Positions 27,057 through 36,623 of a DNA stretch of 64,000 nt are shown piece after piece. Positions within the stretch are counted from its first letter, which is position 1. Each line of letters opens with the position of its first letter. The DNA lies in NCBI GenBank assembly GCA_944384725.1, contig CALWUJ010000010.1:1-64000 (forward strand), written 5' to 3'. This stretch comes from an uncultured Agathobaculum sp. (GTDB lineage Bacteria; Bacillota; Clostridia; Oscillospirales; Butyricicoccaceae). The notes beneath the pieces were generated by a model. That model had not been told where the DNA came from and made no database searches. It worked only from the letters and a program-made list of their open reading frames with translations. The position numbers and the translations under genes were made by a program.

Positions 27057-28412
27057 TCAGGCAGCGGATTGGGCTTGCTGCCGTATCAGGCGTCTGGTGA
27101 TGTAAACAAACATGAGGATACTCATCACAACCGAAACCAAGTCGGCTGCGGGCTGAGAGAAGATGATGCCGTTCAGGCCGAGGTATGCGCCCGCGATGAT
27201 GACACAGGGCACAAAGATGAAGCCCTGGCGGCTGACTGCCAGCACAAGCGCCGCTGCCGCGCGTCCCATTGCCTGCAAGGCGTTTTGCAGCACGAACATA
27301 ATGCCCAGCACAGGCGCGGAGAACATCAGTGCGCGCAGCATAGGCACGCCCGCCTCGATGACTGCTGCATCGTCGATAAAGACCGAGATAATGGAATCCG
27401 CAGAGAACCAATAGACGGCGGTCAGGATCACGCCCATGATGGTGGTGCAGATAGCGGAGAAGTTGACCACGCCGCGCACGCGGTGGATGTTGTTTGCACC
27501 GTAGGCAAAACCGATGAGCGGCTGCACGCCCATGGCAAGGCCGAGCTGGACGAACACCACCAGCATATTGGCTTTCATGGCAACGCCCATGCCTGCGACT
27601 GCGTTATCACCGTATCCTGCGAGGTATTTGTTGAGCAGGATGTTGGACAGGCTCATCAGGATATTATTCAGCGAAGCGGGCAGACCGATGGAGATCACGC
27701 CCCCGATGATGCCGCGCACGGCAAAGTTGCGCGGATGGATGGACAGCACGGTTTTGCCGCGCAGGAAATAGAACAGATAGAAAAAGCAGGCGCAGATATT
27801 GCCGATGACCGTGGCGATCGCCGCGCCCTTGACACCCCAGCCGAGCCACAGGATCATGACCGGATCAAGGATGATATTGACCACCGTGCCGACCATGTTG
27901 CCAACCATGGAGGCGGTTGCCGCGCCCTCGCCGCGGATCAGGTTGCAGAAGGCATTGGCGAAGATGATGAACGGCGCACCGATCGAGATCCAGATCAAAT
28001 AGTCGCGGGCATAGTCGATGGTGTATTCGCTTGTGCCGATGATCGACAGGATGAGCGGCATTGCAGCAAGGAATACGAAAACCATAATCACGCCCCAGAC
28101 CAGCGAACCATAACAGCAGAAGGCGCTGACCTTTTTGGCGCGGTCTGCTTCGTTTGCGCCCAGCAGACGGGAAATGAGCGACGAGCCGCCGATGCCGAAC
28201 ATATTGCCGAACGCCATCAGGATGAGGAATACCGGCGTTGCTACCGAAACCGCCGCCACCTGATTGGCATCGCCCGTTTGGCCGACAAAAAAGGTGTCAA
28301 CCATGTTGTACAGTACGACTACCAGCATGCTCAGCATGGTTGGCACTGCCATCTGTGCAACTGCCTTAGGGATGGGCGCATCGCGGAACACAGAATCGTT
28401 ATTATTTCTCAT
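27057..28412 (-). CDS. MATE-family efflux transporter
   Basis: This 451-residue membrane protein has about twelve hydrophobic segments in two repeats and the MATE patterns MLVVVLYNMVDTFFVGQ and GVQPLIGFAYGANN. It should export cationic drugs or metabolites using a Na+ or H+ gradient. The ATG at 28412 follows AGGAGG at a spacing of 7. The MarR gene lies directly upstream on the same strand, and a GTAGCTAC element related to the MarR operator lies between them, so repression by that protein is likely. Confidence 0.93.
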   Translation of the reverse strand: MRNNNDSVFRDAPIPKAVAQMAVPTMLSMLVVVLYNMVDTFFVGQTGDANQVAAVSVATPVFLILMAFGNMFGIGGSSLISRLLGANEADRAKKVSAFCCYGSLVWGVIMVFVFLAAMPLILSIIGTSEYTIDYARDYLIWISIGAPFIIFANAFCNLIRGEGAATASMVGNMVGTVVNIILDPVMILWLGWGVKGAAIATVIGNICACFFYLFYFLRGKTVLSIHPRNFAVRGIIGGVISIGLPASLNNILMSLSNILLNKYLAGYGDNAVAGMGVAMKANMLVVFVQLGLAMGVQPLIGFAYGANNIHRVRGVVNFSAICTTIMGVILTAVYWFSADSIISVFIDDAAVIEAGVPMLRALMFSAPVLGIMFVLQNALQAMGRAAAALVLAVSRQGFIFVPCVIIAGAYLGLNGIIFSQPAADLVSVVMSILMFVYITRRLIRQQAQSAA

Positions 28413-28442
28413 TATATTACCTCCTGTAATAAAAAACAAACG

Positions 28443-28456
28443 TAGGTAGCTACATA
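28443..28456 (-). promoter_or_regulatory. Second MarR-like half-site before the MATE gene
   Basis: GTAGCTAC (in TAGGTAGCTACATA) repeats the core of the perfect operator at 28924-28943 without its 4-bp spacer. It lies between marR and the MATE start. Confidence 0.4.
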
Positions 28457-28471
28457 ATTGAACAAAAAATA

Positions 28472-28903
28472 TCAGCGTATGCTGATATTCTCACAGACTC
28501 GTTTAAGATAGCTGCGTAATGCCGCCATTTCTTCTTCCGAAAAGCCGCGCGCGGCTTGTGCGTCCAGATACACCCGGATCTCGTTCATCACACGCTGCAC
28601 ATCGTCGAATTTGTCGGTCAAACGAACAACGCGGCAGCGTCGATCGCGCTCCGAAACCGAAGTGGTGACAAATCCTTTCTGTTCCAGCCGCTGAATAAAG
28701 CCGATTACCGTCGGGTGTTTCAGATGGAAATGCTGTCCGATGTCCTGCACGGTGGTTTCCTGCTCGCCGCGATCCGCCAGAAATTGCAGTACATCGCTTT
28801 GCGCGCAAGTCAGACCGAGCGGGCGCAGCGCGGCATCTGCGTGTGCCATAAACTGGATGTTGATCATTTTGAAATATTCGCCGGGGAAAAGCAGGCCGTG
28901 CAT
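28472..28903 (-). CDS. MarR-family transcriptional regulator
   Basis: The product is 143 residues. The winged helix is visible as TVQDIGQHFHLKHPTVIGFIQRLEQKGFVTTSVSERDRR, with the LTCAQSDVLQFL helix before it. It should repress its own promoter and the MATE gene until a ligand binds. The ATG at 28903 is preferred over 28918 because GGAGG lies 8 bp upstream of it. A perfect 8-bp inverted repeat overlaps its promoter. Confidence 0.92.
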   Translation of the reverse strand: MHGLLFPGEYFKMINIQFMAHADAALRPLGLTCAQSDVLQFLADRGEQETTVQDIGQHFHLKHPTVIGFIQRLEQKGFVTTSVSERDRRCRVVRLTDKFDDVQRVMNEIRVYLDAQAARGFSEEEMAALRSYLKRVCENISIR

Positions 28904-28923
28904 ACAGCGCGCCTCCATTTCAT

Positions 28924-28943
28924 TTAAGTAGCTTACTACTTAA
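28924..28943 (-). promoter_or_regulatory. MarR operator (perfect inverted repeat)
   Basis: TTAAGTAG-4-CTACTTAA is perfectly symmetrical. It touches the -10 box and covers the expected transcription start of the marR gene, a classic autorepression position. Confidence 0.75.
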
Positions 28944-28970
28944 TTCTATCATAGAGTGGGGCATTGTCAA
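28943..28970 (-). promoter_or_regulatory. Promoter of marR-MATE
   Basis: Minus-strand TTGACA, 16-bp spacer and TAGAAT. Confidence 0.8.
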
Positions 28971-28999
28971 GGGGACGATAGGAAAATCGTCGGAACGCG

Positions 29000-29026
29000 C
29001 AGACCGCCCGCAGAGCGGGCGGTCTG
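29000..29026 (-). terminator. Strong hairpin after ygiQ
   Basis: CAGACCGCCCGC and GCGGGCGGTCTG give a 12-bp perfect stem with a 3-nt loop. There is no good T-run on the minus strand, so termination is probable but not certain. Confidence 0.6.
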
Positions 29027-29053
29027 ACTTGTGCAGTTTTGTGTAACTGTTGA

Positions 29054-30970
29054 TTACTTCTTGCGCTTAGCCTTGGCCCAGCCTTTTTTCTTCGGGCTGG
29101 CGGGGCGGTGTGCTGCAGGGCGCGCGCTCTTTCCGGTTTTTCCTGTGCGACTGGATGGCGCAGGCGGCTTTTCGCCGCGTGCGGGGCGGATCAGACATTC
29201 CTTGCCGAAGCCGATCAGATCCTCTCGGCCAGCCTTTTTGAGCGCCGCCAGCACGATCGGCCGCTTATCCGGCCGCCGCCATTGCAGCAGCGCGCGCTGC
29301 ATGGCCTTTTCCTCGGGCGTTTTGGCGACATAGACCGGCTTCATTGTGCGCGGGTCGATTTCGGTGTAATACATCGCGGTCGACAGCGTGCCCGGGGTGG
29401 GGTAGAAGTCCTGCACCTGTTCGGGCATGTAGCCGACGCGGTTGAGATACTCTGCCAGCAGGATTGCATCATCCAGCGTTGCGCCGGGGTGCGAACTCAT
29501 CAGGTAGGGAACGAGATACTGCTTGCGGCCGAGCTTCTGGTTGATACGGGCATAGCGTTCGCGGAACTGCTCGTATACAGAAAATGATGGTTTGCCCATA
29601 TAATACAGAGCGTTATCACTCATGTGCTCGGGTGCTACCTTGAGCTGACCCGAAATATGGTGCTCGACCAGTTCGCGGAAGAATGCGTCGTTGCGGTCAG
29701 CCATCATATAGTCATAGCGCAGACCGGAGCGCACGAAAACCTTCTTGATGCCCTCGATCTGGCGCAGCTCGCGCAGCAGTTCGAGGTAATCCGTGTGGTC
29801 GGCTTCGAGGTTTTTGCACGCAGAGGGGAACAGGCAGCGCTTGTTTTTGCACAAACCGTGATCCTCCTGTATTTTGCAGGACGGAAAACGGAAATTGGCG
29901 GTCGGCCCGCCGACATCGTGAATATAGCCCTTGAAGCCGGGCATCTGGACGATCTGTTTGGCTTCTTCAATTACGCTTTCGTGGCTGCGCGCTTGAATAT
30001 AACGCCCCTGATGGAAGGCGAGCGCGCAGAAGTTGCACGCGCCGAAGCAGCCGCGGTTGTGGATGATGGAGAATTGCACTTCCTGAATCGCAGGCACACC
30101 GCCGAGCGCTTCATACGACGGATGATAGGTGCGCATATAGGGCAGGGCATAGACATGATCCATCTCTTCGGTGGTCAGCGGCCGCGCGGGCGGGTTCTGG
30201 ATGAGTACGCGCTTGCCGTGGCGCTGCAAAAGTGCTTTGCCGCGCACCGCGTCCTGCTCGTCATATTGCAGCTTGACCGAGCGGGCATAGTCCGGCTTGC
30301 TGGCGCACACATCCTCATAGGACGGGCACTCGACCGCATTTTCGATGCCGGTCGCGTCGTGCGCCATATAGGCTGTGCCGCGCACACCGACGCAGGCGTC
30401 CGCCCCTTTTTTGCCGTGCTTTAAGTTGTTGGCAAGCTCCACGACCGAGTGCTCGCTCATGCCGAACATCAGTCCGTCCGCGCCGGTCGATTCGAGAATC
30501 GAGGGCATGACACGGTCAGCCCAGTAGTCGTAATGCGCGAAACGGCGCAGGCTGGCTTCGATGCCGCCGAGGTAAATCGGTGTGTCCGGAAACGCGCGCC
30601 GGGCGAGCATGGAATACACGGTTACCGCACGGTCGGGGCGTTTGCCCGCCTTGCCGCCGGGGGTGTAAGCGTCGTCCGAGCGGCGCTTTTTGGCAGCGGT
30701 GTAGTGCGCCACCATCGAGTCGATATTGCCGCCGTTGATCAGCACTGCGTAGCGCGGTCGGCCCATGGCGACAAAGTCTCGCTCGTCGTGAAAATCCGGC
30801 TGGCTGAGGATGGCGACTTTGTAGCCCGCATCCTCCAAAACGCGCGAGATGATCGCGGTGCCGAACGAGGGATGGTCAACGTATGCGTCGCCCGTGACGA
30901 GCAGAAAATCGCAGTAGTACCAGCCGCGATCGACCATATCCTGTTTACTGATTGGGAGAAAACCGTTCAT
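29054..30970 (-). CDS. YgiQ-family radical SAM protein
   Basis: This 638-residue protein has an N-terminal domain typical of YgiQ (LPISKQDMVDRGWYYCDFLL, YLGGIEASLRRFAHYDYW). The central radical-SAM cluster motif is RGCFGACNFCAL (CxxxCxxC), followed by VAPEHMSDNALYYMGKP and SSHPG. The C-terminus is Lys/Arg/Pro-rich. The family carries out unknown radical chemistry, probably on macromolecules. ATG 30970 follows AAAGGG; the 31018 ATG lies in the leader hairpin. A hairpin with T7 sits just upstream. Confidence 0.9.
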   Translation of the reverse strand: MNGFLPISKQDMVDRGWYYCDFLLVTGDAYVDHPSFGTAIISRVLEDAGYKVAILSQPDFHDERDFVAMGRPRYAVLINGGNIDSMVAHYTAAKKRRSDDAYTPGGKAGKRPDRAVTVYSMLARRAFPDTPIYLGGIEASLRRFAHYDYWADRVMPSILESTGADGLMFGMSEHSVVELANNLKHGKKGADACVGVRGTAYMAHDATGIENAVECPSYEDVCASKPDYARSVKLQYDEQDAVRGKALLQRHGKRVLIQNPPARPLTTEEMDHVYALPYMRTYHPSYEALGGVPAIQEVQFSIIHNRGCFGACNFCALAFHQGRYIQARSHESVIEEAKQIVQMPGFKGYIHDVGGPTANFRFPSCKIQEDHGLCKNKRCLFPSACKNLEADHTDYLELLRELRQIEGIKKVFVRSGLRYDYMMADRNDAFFRELVEHHISGQLKVAPEHMSDNALYYMGKPSFSVYEQFRERYARINQKLGRKQYLVPYLMSSHPGATLDDAILLAEYLNRVGYMPEQVQDFYPTPGTLSTAMYYTEIDPRTMKPVYVAKTPEEKAMQRALLQWRRPDKRPIVLAALKKAGREDLIGFGKECLIRPARGEKPPAPSSRTGKTGKSARPAAHRPASPKKKGWAKAKRKK

Positions 30971-30993
30971 AATTTCCCTTTCGCTAAAACCAT

Positions 30994-31036
30994 AAAAAAA
31001 TAACCGCTCTCCGACCAAAGATTGCGGTTATTTTTT
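30994..31036 (-). terminator. Terminator between ireB and ygiQ
   Basis: AAATAACCGC and GCGGTTATTT form the stem with T-rich flanks on both sides. It ends ireB transcription, and being only 24 bp before ygiQ it may also act as an attenuator for that gene. Confidence 0.75.
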
Positions 31037-31132
31037 CGTAAGATAACACGTTTCTGAGGTCAACCATCTGTCGACAGCGCCTCTCATACTATCCTCATTA
31101 TAACGGATCTGCTCCGTTTGTCAAGCCCAGCC

Positions 31133-31378
31133 TCAGTTATCGAGGTAGAACTGTACCAACTCCTGCATCAGCTCGTCGCGGTCGATCTTGCAGATCAGGC
31201 TGCGCGCGTTGTTGTGGTTGGTGATGTACGTCGGGTCCTCAGAGAGGAGATAGCCCACGATCTGGTTGATCGGGTTATACCCTTTCTCCTTTAGCGCGTC
31301 ATAAACCGCAGTCAGCGTGCGCTTCATCTCCTTGTTGGACTCATCTACAAGGCTGAATTTTCTCGTGCCGTCAAGCAT
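31133..31378 (-). CDS. IreB-family regulatory phosphoprotein (UPF0297)
   Basis: This 81-residue protein matches the IreB/YrzL family closely in length and in [38 protein letters not shown] and [13 protein letters not shown]. IreB is a substrate of the IreK Ser/Thr kinase and influences cell-wall stress resistance. The start has AAGGAG 6 bp upstream. In many Firmicutes it precedes a Holliday-junction resolvase gene; here it is followed by a terminator and ygiQ. Confidence 0.93.
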   Translation of the reverse strand: MLDGTRKFSLVDESNKEMKRTLTAVYDALKEKGYNPINQIVGYLLSEDPTYITNHNNARSLICKIDRDELMQELVQFYLDN

Positions 31379-31422
31379 GTCTGTCTCCTTTCCGATCCTA
31401 CCGGTGGTTTTTTGCTATAAAC

Positions 31423-31451
31423 AGCATAATACAAAACGGCCGAAAAGTAAA
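31423..31451 (-). promoter_or_regulatory. Promoter of ireB
   Basis: Minus-strand TTTACT, 17-bp spacer and TATGCT, placed just after the pheT stop codon. Confidence 0.5.
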
Positions 31452-31454
31452 GCC

Positions 31455-33863
31455 TTATCCGCGCAAAACCGCGCCGAAATCTTTTTCCAACGCTGCCAGT
31501 GCCTGCTTCATGGCCTTGTCGCATTCCTCGTCGGTCAGTGTGCGGTCAGGCGCGCGCAGGCTCAGTGAGTAAGCAACCGACTTTTTGCCCTCCGGGATGC
31601 CCTTGCCCTTGTATACGTCGAACAGCTTGACGTTTTCCAGAATGTGGCCTGCAGCCTTTTCGATCGCGGCCTGCATGGAAGCCGCCGGCACCTCATCATC
31701 GACCAGAACGGCGATATCGCGGGTCGAGGCCGGGAACTTGGGCAGCGGGTGATAGAGTTTGACGAGGTCAATCGCGTCGAACAGCTTGTCAAGCGGCAGT
31801 TCGGCGGCAAGCACCTCGCCGGACAGGCCGTAGCGAGCGGCGACCGTCGGATGCACCGTGCCGAATACGCCGACCGGCTGACCGTCAATCAGGATATTGG
31901 CGCAGCGGCCCGGATGATAGGACGGATTGCTCTTTTCCGGCACAAACTGCACGTTCTTGACGTTCAGCTCGCGGCAGATTGCTTCGATCACGCCCTTGAA
32001 CTGGAAGAAGGACAGGCGGCCGTAAGTGCCGAGCGTGAGCACCTTCTCTTCGTGCGGCAGCACATCCGGATCAGCCTTGCCGTCCTTGATGCTCGGCGTG
32101 TAGATCGTGCCCAGCTCAAACAGCGACGCAGTCGGATTGCGGTGTGCGTGGTTGTGTGCGAGCGATTGCAGCATGGAGGGCAGCACGGTGGTGCGCATGA
32201 TGCTGAAGTCCTCGCCCAGCGGGTTCAGAATGGTCGTGGAGATGCGGCGCGGGTCGTCCTGCGCCCAGCCGATCATGTCGTAGAACTTCGGGGAGATGAA
32301 CGAGTGGCTCATCGCCTCGTCAAAACCGGCCTCGCGGCAGGTGAGCGACACATTCTGCTCCGCCATCTGCTTGGGGGTGTATTCGCCCTGCACCATTTCA
32401 CCGGCGTACAGCGTGGTCGGGATCTTGTCGTAGCCGTACATACGCGCAACTTCCTCCGCCAGATCGCACATGCGCGCGATATCCACACGGAAGGACGGGA
32501 TGATGACCTTGCCATCTTCCACGCGGAACTCGAGGCGCTCGAGGTAAGCCTTCTGCTCGTCGGCCGACAGGTCAAGACCGAGCAGCGCGTTCATCTTGTC
32601 CGGTTCGAAGGGCAGCGTCTTGGGGGTCAGGTCAACGGCGCATGCATCGATAATGCCGTCTACAACTTCGCCCGCACCCAGCATTTCCACCAGCTCGCAC
32701 GCGCGCTGCACAGCGGGCATGGTCAGCGACGGGTCAAGTCCCTTTTCAAAGCGGCCGGATGCCTCGGTGCGCATACCGAGCGCCTTAGCCGTCACGCGCA
32801 CGGTTGCGCCGTGGAAGCAGGCGGACTCGAATACGACTGTCTTGGTGTCGTCCTCAATTTCGGAGTTCGCGCCGCCCATAACGCCTGCGACTGCAACCGG
32901 CTTGTCGTTGTCGCAGATGGCGAGCATCTTGTCGGTCAGGTCGTGGTCCTGTCCGTCGAGGGTCTGGATGGACTCGCCGTTTCGTGCACGGCGGACAACG
33001 ATCTTGCCGTCAGACAGGCAGGAGTAATCGAATGCATGCATCGGCTGGCCGTACTCAAGCATGACGTAGTTGGTGATATCAACGATGTTGTTGATCGGGC
33101 GCACGCCGCAGGCGTGCAGACGCTCGCGCATCCAAGCGGGGGACGGCTCGATCTTGATGTTCTTCACCAGACGCGCGGTGTAGCGCGGGCAAAGGTCGGT
33201 GTCGACAACTTCAACCGACATATACTTGTTGATATCGTCGCCGATGCTCTTGACAACCGGCTCCTTGACCTTGAACGGACGGTCGAAGGTCGCGGCGGTC
33301 TCGCGCGCCAGACCGATCACGCTGAAGCAGTCAGCACGGTTAGAGGTGATTTCAAAATCTGCAACATAATCGTCCAGACCGAGCACCTTTTTGATATCCT
33401 CGCCCACGGGCGTGCCTTCGGGCAGGAACAGGATACCGTTCTCGCAGGCGTAGGGCACGCAGCCGTGCGTTAGTCCCAGCTCCTGGAACGAGCACATCAT
33501 GCCGTTGGAGACCTCGCCGCGCAGCTTGCCCTTGGTGATCTTGACGCCGCCGGGCAGCGTGGACTTATGCAGCGCGACCGGGCAGATTTCGCCGACCGAA
33601 TCCGGGGTCACATTGGGCGCGCCGGTGACGATCTGGATGGGTTCGTCCTGTCCGACGTCGATCTGGCAGATTTTCAGGTGGTCGGAGTCCGGATGGTCGA
33701 CAACCGACAGCACTCTGCCGGTCACAACGTTTTCGATCTCTGCGCCGAGGTAGTAGACCTCCTCGACCTTGGAGCCGGACATGGTAAGCCGTGCGTCATA
33801 CTCCTTGGGTGTGACGCCGGAAATATCGGTATAATCCGAAAGCCAGGAAAGCGGCAGTTTCAT
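31455..33863 (-). CDS. pheT: Phenylalanine--tRNA ligase beta subunit
   Basis: This 802-residue partner of PheS forms the alpha2-beta2 synthetase. It has an N-terminal WLSDYTDI, a tRNA-binding (EMAP-like) domain at about 40-150, the B3/B4 editing region, the B5 domain near 400-475, the core fold and a C-terminal FDX-ACB anticodon-binding domain (FPASTRDIAVLVDDEVP). Full length. It lies 18 bp after pheS. The T-box leader at 34941-35203 controls both genes. Confidence 0.98.
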   Translation of the reverse strand: MKLPLSWLSDYTDISGVTPKEYDARLTMSGSKVEEVYYLGAEIENVVTGRVLSVVDHPDSDHLKICQIDVGQDEPIQIVTGAPNVTPDSVGEICPVALHKSTLPGGVKITKGKLRGEVSNGMMCSFQELGLTHGCVPYACENGILFLPEGTPVGEDIKKVLGLDDYVADFEITSNRADCFSVIGLARETAATFDRPFKVKEPVVKSIGDDINKYMSVEVVDTDLCPRYTARLVKNIKIEPSPAWMRERLHACGVRPINNIVDITNYVMLEYGQPMHAFDYSCLSDGKIVVRRARNGESIQTLDGQDHDLTDKMLAICDNDKPVAVAGVMGGANSEIEDDTKTVVFESACFHGATVRVTAKALGMRTEASGRFEKGLDPSLTMPAVQRACELVEMLGAGEVVDGIIDACAVDLTPKTLPFEPDKMNALLGLDLSADEQKAYLERLEFRVEDGKVIIPSFRVDIARMCDLAEEVARMYGYDKIPTTLYAGEMVQGEYTPKQMAEQNVSLTCREAGFDEAMSHSFISPKFYDMIGWAQDDPRRISTTILNPLGEDFSIMRTTVLPSMLQSLAHNHAHRNPTASLFELGTIYTPSIKDGKADPDVLPHEEKVLTLGTYGRLSFFQFKGVIEAICRELNVKNVQFVPEKSNPSYHPGRCANILIDGQPVGVFGTVHPTVAARYGLSGEVLAAELPLDKLFDAIDLVKLYHPLPKFPASTRDIAVLVDDEVPAASMQAAIEKAAGHILENVKLFDVYKGKGIPEGKKSVAYSLSLRAPDRTLTDEECDKAMKQALAALEKDFGAVLRG

Positions 33864-33881
33864 TGTTTGTGATCCTCCTTA

Positions 33882-34901
33882 TCAGAACTGTTCCAGGAAC
33901 CGCACGTCGTTCTCGTAGAACAGGCGGATATCGTCGATCTTAAAGCGGCCCATGACCGTGCGCTCCAGACCGATGCCGAACGCATAGCCCGAATATTCCT
34001 CGGGGTCAATGCCGCTCATTTCCAGCACCTTGGGGTGCACCATGCCGCAGCCGAGAATCTCGATCCAGCCCTCGCCTTTGCAGAGCGGGCAGCCCGCGCC
34101 GTGGCAGCGGTAGCACTGGATATCCATTTCGGCGCTCGGCTCGGTGAACGGGAAGTGGTGCGGACGGAAGCGGACAACCGTGTCCTCGCCGTACAGCTTC
34201 TTGGCAAACAGCTCAAGAATGCCCTTGAGGTCACTCATGCGGATGCCCTTATCAACGACCAAGCCCTCGATCTGATGGAACAGCGGGGAGTGCGTCGCGT
34301 CGACGGCGTCCGAACGGTACACGCGGCCGGGAGCGATGATGCGGATCGGGGGCTTTTTCTGCTCCATGACGCGCACTTGCATGCCCGAGGTCTGCGTGCG
34401 CAGCACGACGTTATCCGAAATGTAGAACGTGTCCTGCGTGTCGCGCGCGGGATGGTCCTTCGGGATATTGAGCGCTTCAAAGTTATAGTGGTCGAGTTCG
34501 ACCTCCGGGCCTTCCGCGATCGAGAAGCCCAGACCGATGAAGATTTCCTTCAGCTCATCCAGCACGATGTTCAGCGGATGCTTTTTGCCGATGACGACTT
34601 CCTCGCCCGGCAGGGTTACATCGATGGTCTCCGCCGCCAGCTTGTGCGCCAGCGCGGCCTGCTCGATGGCTTCCTTCTGCTTGTCGATGATGGTTTCAAT
34701 TTCAGCGCGCACATCGTTGATGAGCTGGCCGACGACCGGACGTTCTTCTGCGGCAACGTCCTTCATGCCCTTGAGGAGCGCGGTCAGCTCGCCCTTTTTG
34801 CCGAGAAAGCGCACGCGCGCCTCGTCAAGTGCACGGGCGTCGCCCGCTGCGGCAAGCTGATCTTTTGCGGCCTGCAAAATGCCTTGCAGTTTTTCTTTCA
34901 T
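33882..34901 (-). CDS. pheS: Phenylalanine--tRNA ligase alpha subunit
   Basis: This 339-residue class II synthetase catalytic subunit has an N-terminal coiled coil (about 1-90), motif 2 region [20 protein letters not shown], the [12 protein letters not shown] block and motif 3 [14 protein letters not shown]. It charges tRNA-Phe. The second gene pheT follows at once. Expression is tied to uncharged tRNA-Phe by the upstream T-box. Confidence 0.98.
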   Translation of the reverse strand: MKEKLQGILQAAKDQLAAAGDARALDEARVRFLGKKGELTALLKGMKDVAAEERPVVGQLINDVRAEIETIIDKQKEAIEQAALAHKLAAETIDVTLPGEEVVIGKKHPLNIVLDELKEIFIGLGFSIAEGPEVELDHYNFEALNIPKDHPARDTQDTFYISDNVVLRTQTSGMQVRVMEQKKPPIRIIAPGRVYRSDAVDATHSPLFHQIEGLVVDKGIRMSDLKGILELFAKKLYGEDTVVRFRPHHFPFTEPSAEMDIQCYRCHGAGCPLCKGEGWIEILGCGMVHPKVLEMSGIDPEEYSGYAFGIGLERTVMGRFKIDDIRLFYENDVRFLEQF

Positions 34902-34940
34902 GATGACTCTCCTTTATGAAAAATCGTTCAGGGACGCAAC

Positions 34941-35203
34941 AAAAAAGCCTTTCGTCCCACAAAATAGGGACGAAAGGCGTAAAATACATCTTCCGTGGTA
35001 CCACCCTGATTCCCGGACAGGCCGGGCACTCATTGAACGCCGGTAACGGGGCGTTGCTTCGCCTGCGCCTACTGGAAAAGCCGTTCAGCGCCGGTGCTCG
35101 CAGGGGAACTTCGCGTCAGGTCTCTTTGAACGGCTCGCAGCCAAAGGCCGTTTTCTCTGAAAAGAGGGGGATGACGTTACTTTCCCTGTTCATCGCAGAT
35201 AAC
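34941..35203 (-). promoter_or_regulatory. T-box riboswitch of pheST
   Basis: On the minus strand the leader holds an AGTA-like box (AAAGTAA near 35177-35183), a long stem I, the T-box GGTGGTACCACGG (34993-35005) and a terminator GCCTTTCGTCCC/GGGACGAAAGGC followed by T6. Uncharged tRNA-Phe should stabilise the antiterminator. TTC triplets occur in stem I, but I could not fix the specifier without folding. Confidence 0.92.
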
Positions 35204-35209
35204 AGTACT

Positions 35210-35238
35210 ATTAAAACACAGTTTTCCGGCAAATGCAA
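35210..35238 (-). promoter_or_regulatory. Promoter of the pheST leader
   Basis: Minus-strand TTGCAT, 17-bp spacer and TTTAAT directly before the T-box. Confidence 0.65.
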
Positions 35239-35265
35239 GGGGAAGTTATATAAAGTTGCACAAAA

Positions 35266-35730
35266 TCAGCTGTGCAACAGAAAGGTGACAGGATCGCAGC
35301 GTTCAAACTGCCAGTCAGTCATTTCGACAACCACGCCGCCGGTGATCGCATCGGCAGGCACATCCTCGAAAATATAGGCCGTAATGCCGTATGTATCGGG
35401 CAGTATGGTCGCGTTGCAGTCGGGGAGTGCGGCAGGATATATATTCCGGTTGGGGTCCTCGTTTTCAAAAAAGCACACAAGTGTTTCGGCCTGCGGATAG
35501 TAGACCGCGCGGTGCAGGGTTACGCCGTTTTGCTCGACGGGCTGCGCAAGCAGCTCCTGCGCCGACAGGATGCCGTCCGGCACGGTGTTTTCGATCTGCG
35601 TCATGCGCGCGGTGCGCACTTCGGCATGGATGGCCTGCTGCTTGCCGACCGTCTGCCATGCCAGACCGGACACCGCGACGAGCGCCGCCATGGCGAGCAG
35701 CACGAGCAGGATGTTTCGTTTGCGGGTCAT
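35266..35730 (-). CDS. Hypothetical membrane-anchored or secreted protein
   Basis: This 154-residue protein has a basic N-terminus MTRKRN, a hydrophobic segment ILLVLLAMAALVAVSGLAW (about 7-25) that is a signal anchor, then a soluble domain with no motif I recognise (TLHRAVYYPQAETLVCFFEN). ATG 35730 has GAGGAG 8 bp upstream and is preferred to 35748. It begins 27 bp after the broken membrane-protein gene, so the two likely form an operon. Confidence 0.65.
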   Translation of the reverse strand: MTRKRNILLVLLAMAALVAVSGLAWQTVGKQQAIHAEVRTARMTQIENTVPDGILSAQELLAQPVEQNGVTLHRAVYYPQAETLVCFFENEDPNRNIYPAALPDCNATILPDTYGITAYIFEDVPADAITGGVVVEMTDWQFERCDPVTFLLHS

Positions 35731-35757
35731 ATCAAGTTCTCCTCTCATATATCTACA

Positions 35758-36549
35758 TCAAAGCGCCAGCGCGCTGTAAACCGGCGTGATGAACAGCGTG
35801 CCGATGGCAAAACTCAGCAGGTTGGCGGTGATGGCATACGCCACGCGGCGCGCGCGGGTGTGCCCGCGCAAAAAGCGCGCATAGGCAAGCGACTCGATGA
35901 CGAAAATCACCGCTTCGATCGCAAACGCCCAGAAAAACGCCTGCCCCCAGCCACCCACGAGTAGAATACGCCCATAGGTCAGTGTCATAAAAGCCTGTGT
36001 CGCGAGGTTGACCAGTAGGAACGTTCCGATGTTGTCACCCAGTTTGAAGCGGAACAGCAGCAGAACGACCAGCTCAATGAGCAGCGTGAATATAAAGGTG
36101 CACGCGAACTGCTTGAGCAGTCCGAACCACAGCCCCAGCGTGGAGATCGCGCCGGTTTCGGCGTTCACCGTGAAGGTCTGCATCCCAACGGTGCGTTCGG
36201 CCTCGTCCGTAACCAGCAGCGTGTTGTCCTCGTGCAGCACGGCCACGCGGAACGGCCTTGGGTAGGGGACGTTTGTAAAAAGCATGGGCTGCTCGATGGG
36301 GTCGTATGATGTCCAGTTCCACACATACCAGCCGTTCGGCAGGGCGGCGGTGAGCGCTTCGGGCGGGGAACTCAAGGACCTGGGGTACGGCTCGCTGCCA
36401 AGCAGGGCGACGTGCGTGATACCATCATCCAGCCCCGCGATGCTGACGTAAATGGATGAGGTCGGCAGGCCGTTGGCGCTCGCGGTCACGGGCAGCAGAA
36501 CAAGGAGCAAAGCAAACAGGCAGAGAACAGAACGGAGCTTTTAACGCAT
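35758..36549 (-). pseudogene. Signal-peptide membrane protein with a TAA at codon 3
   Basis: From the ATG at 36549, which follows GGGAGG at a spacing of 8, the frame reads Met-Arg-stop-Lys-Leu-Arg and then a textbook signal peptide (LCLFALLLVLLPVTASA). About 250 more residues follow: a soluble domain and four TM segments at the C-terminus. The TAA at 36541-36543 is the only break. The longest uninterrupted frame begins at TTG 36510, inside the signal peptide, with no ribosome binding site. Either the gene has just been lost or translation restarts at TTG. Family not recognised. Confidence 0.65.
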
Positions 36550-36580
36550 GGCGATCGCCTCCCTGTGTTTAGATGCTTTC

Positions 36581-36608
36581 ATTATACCAAAGGCGTGGGA
36601 AAGCACAA
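36581..36608 (-). promoter_or_regulatory. Promoter of the broken membrane-protein gene
   Basis: Minus-strand TTGTGC, 16-bp spacer and TATAAT, with an extended -10 TGG before it. It is well placed 32 bp before the ATG at 36549. Confidence 0.7.
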
Positions 36609-36623
36609 GTTACAGGACGGATT

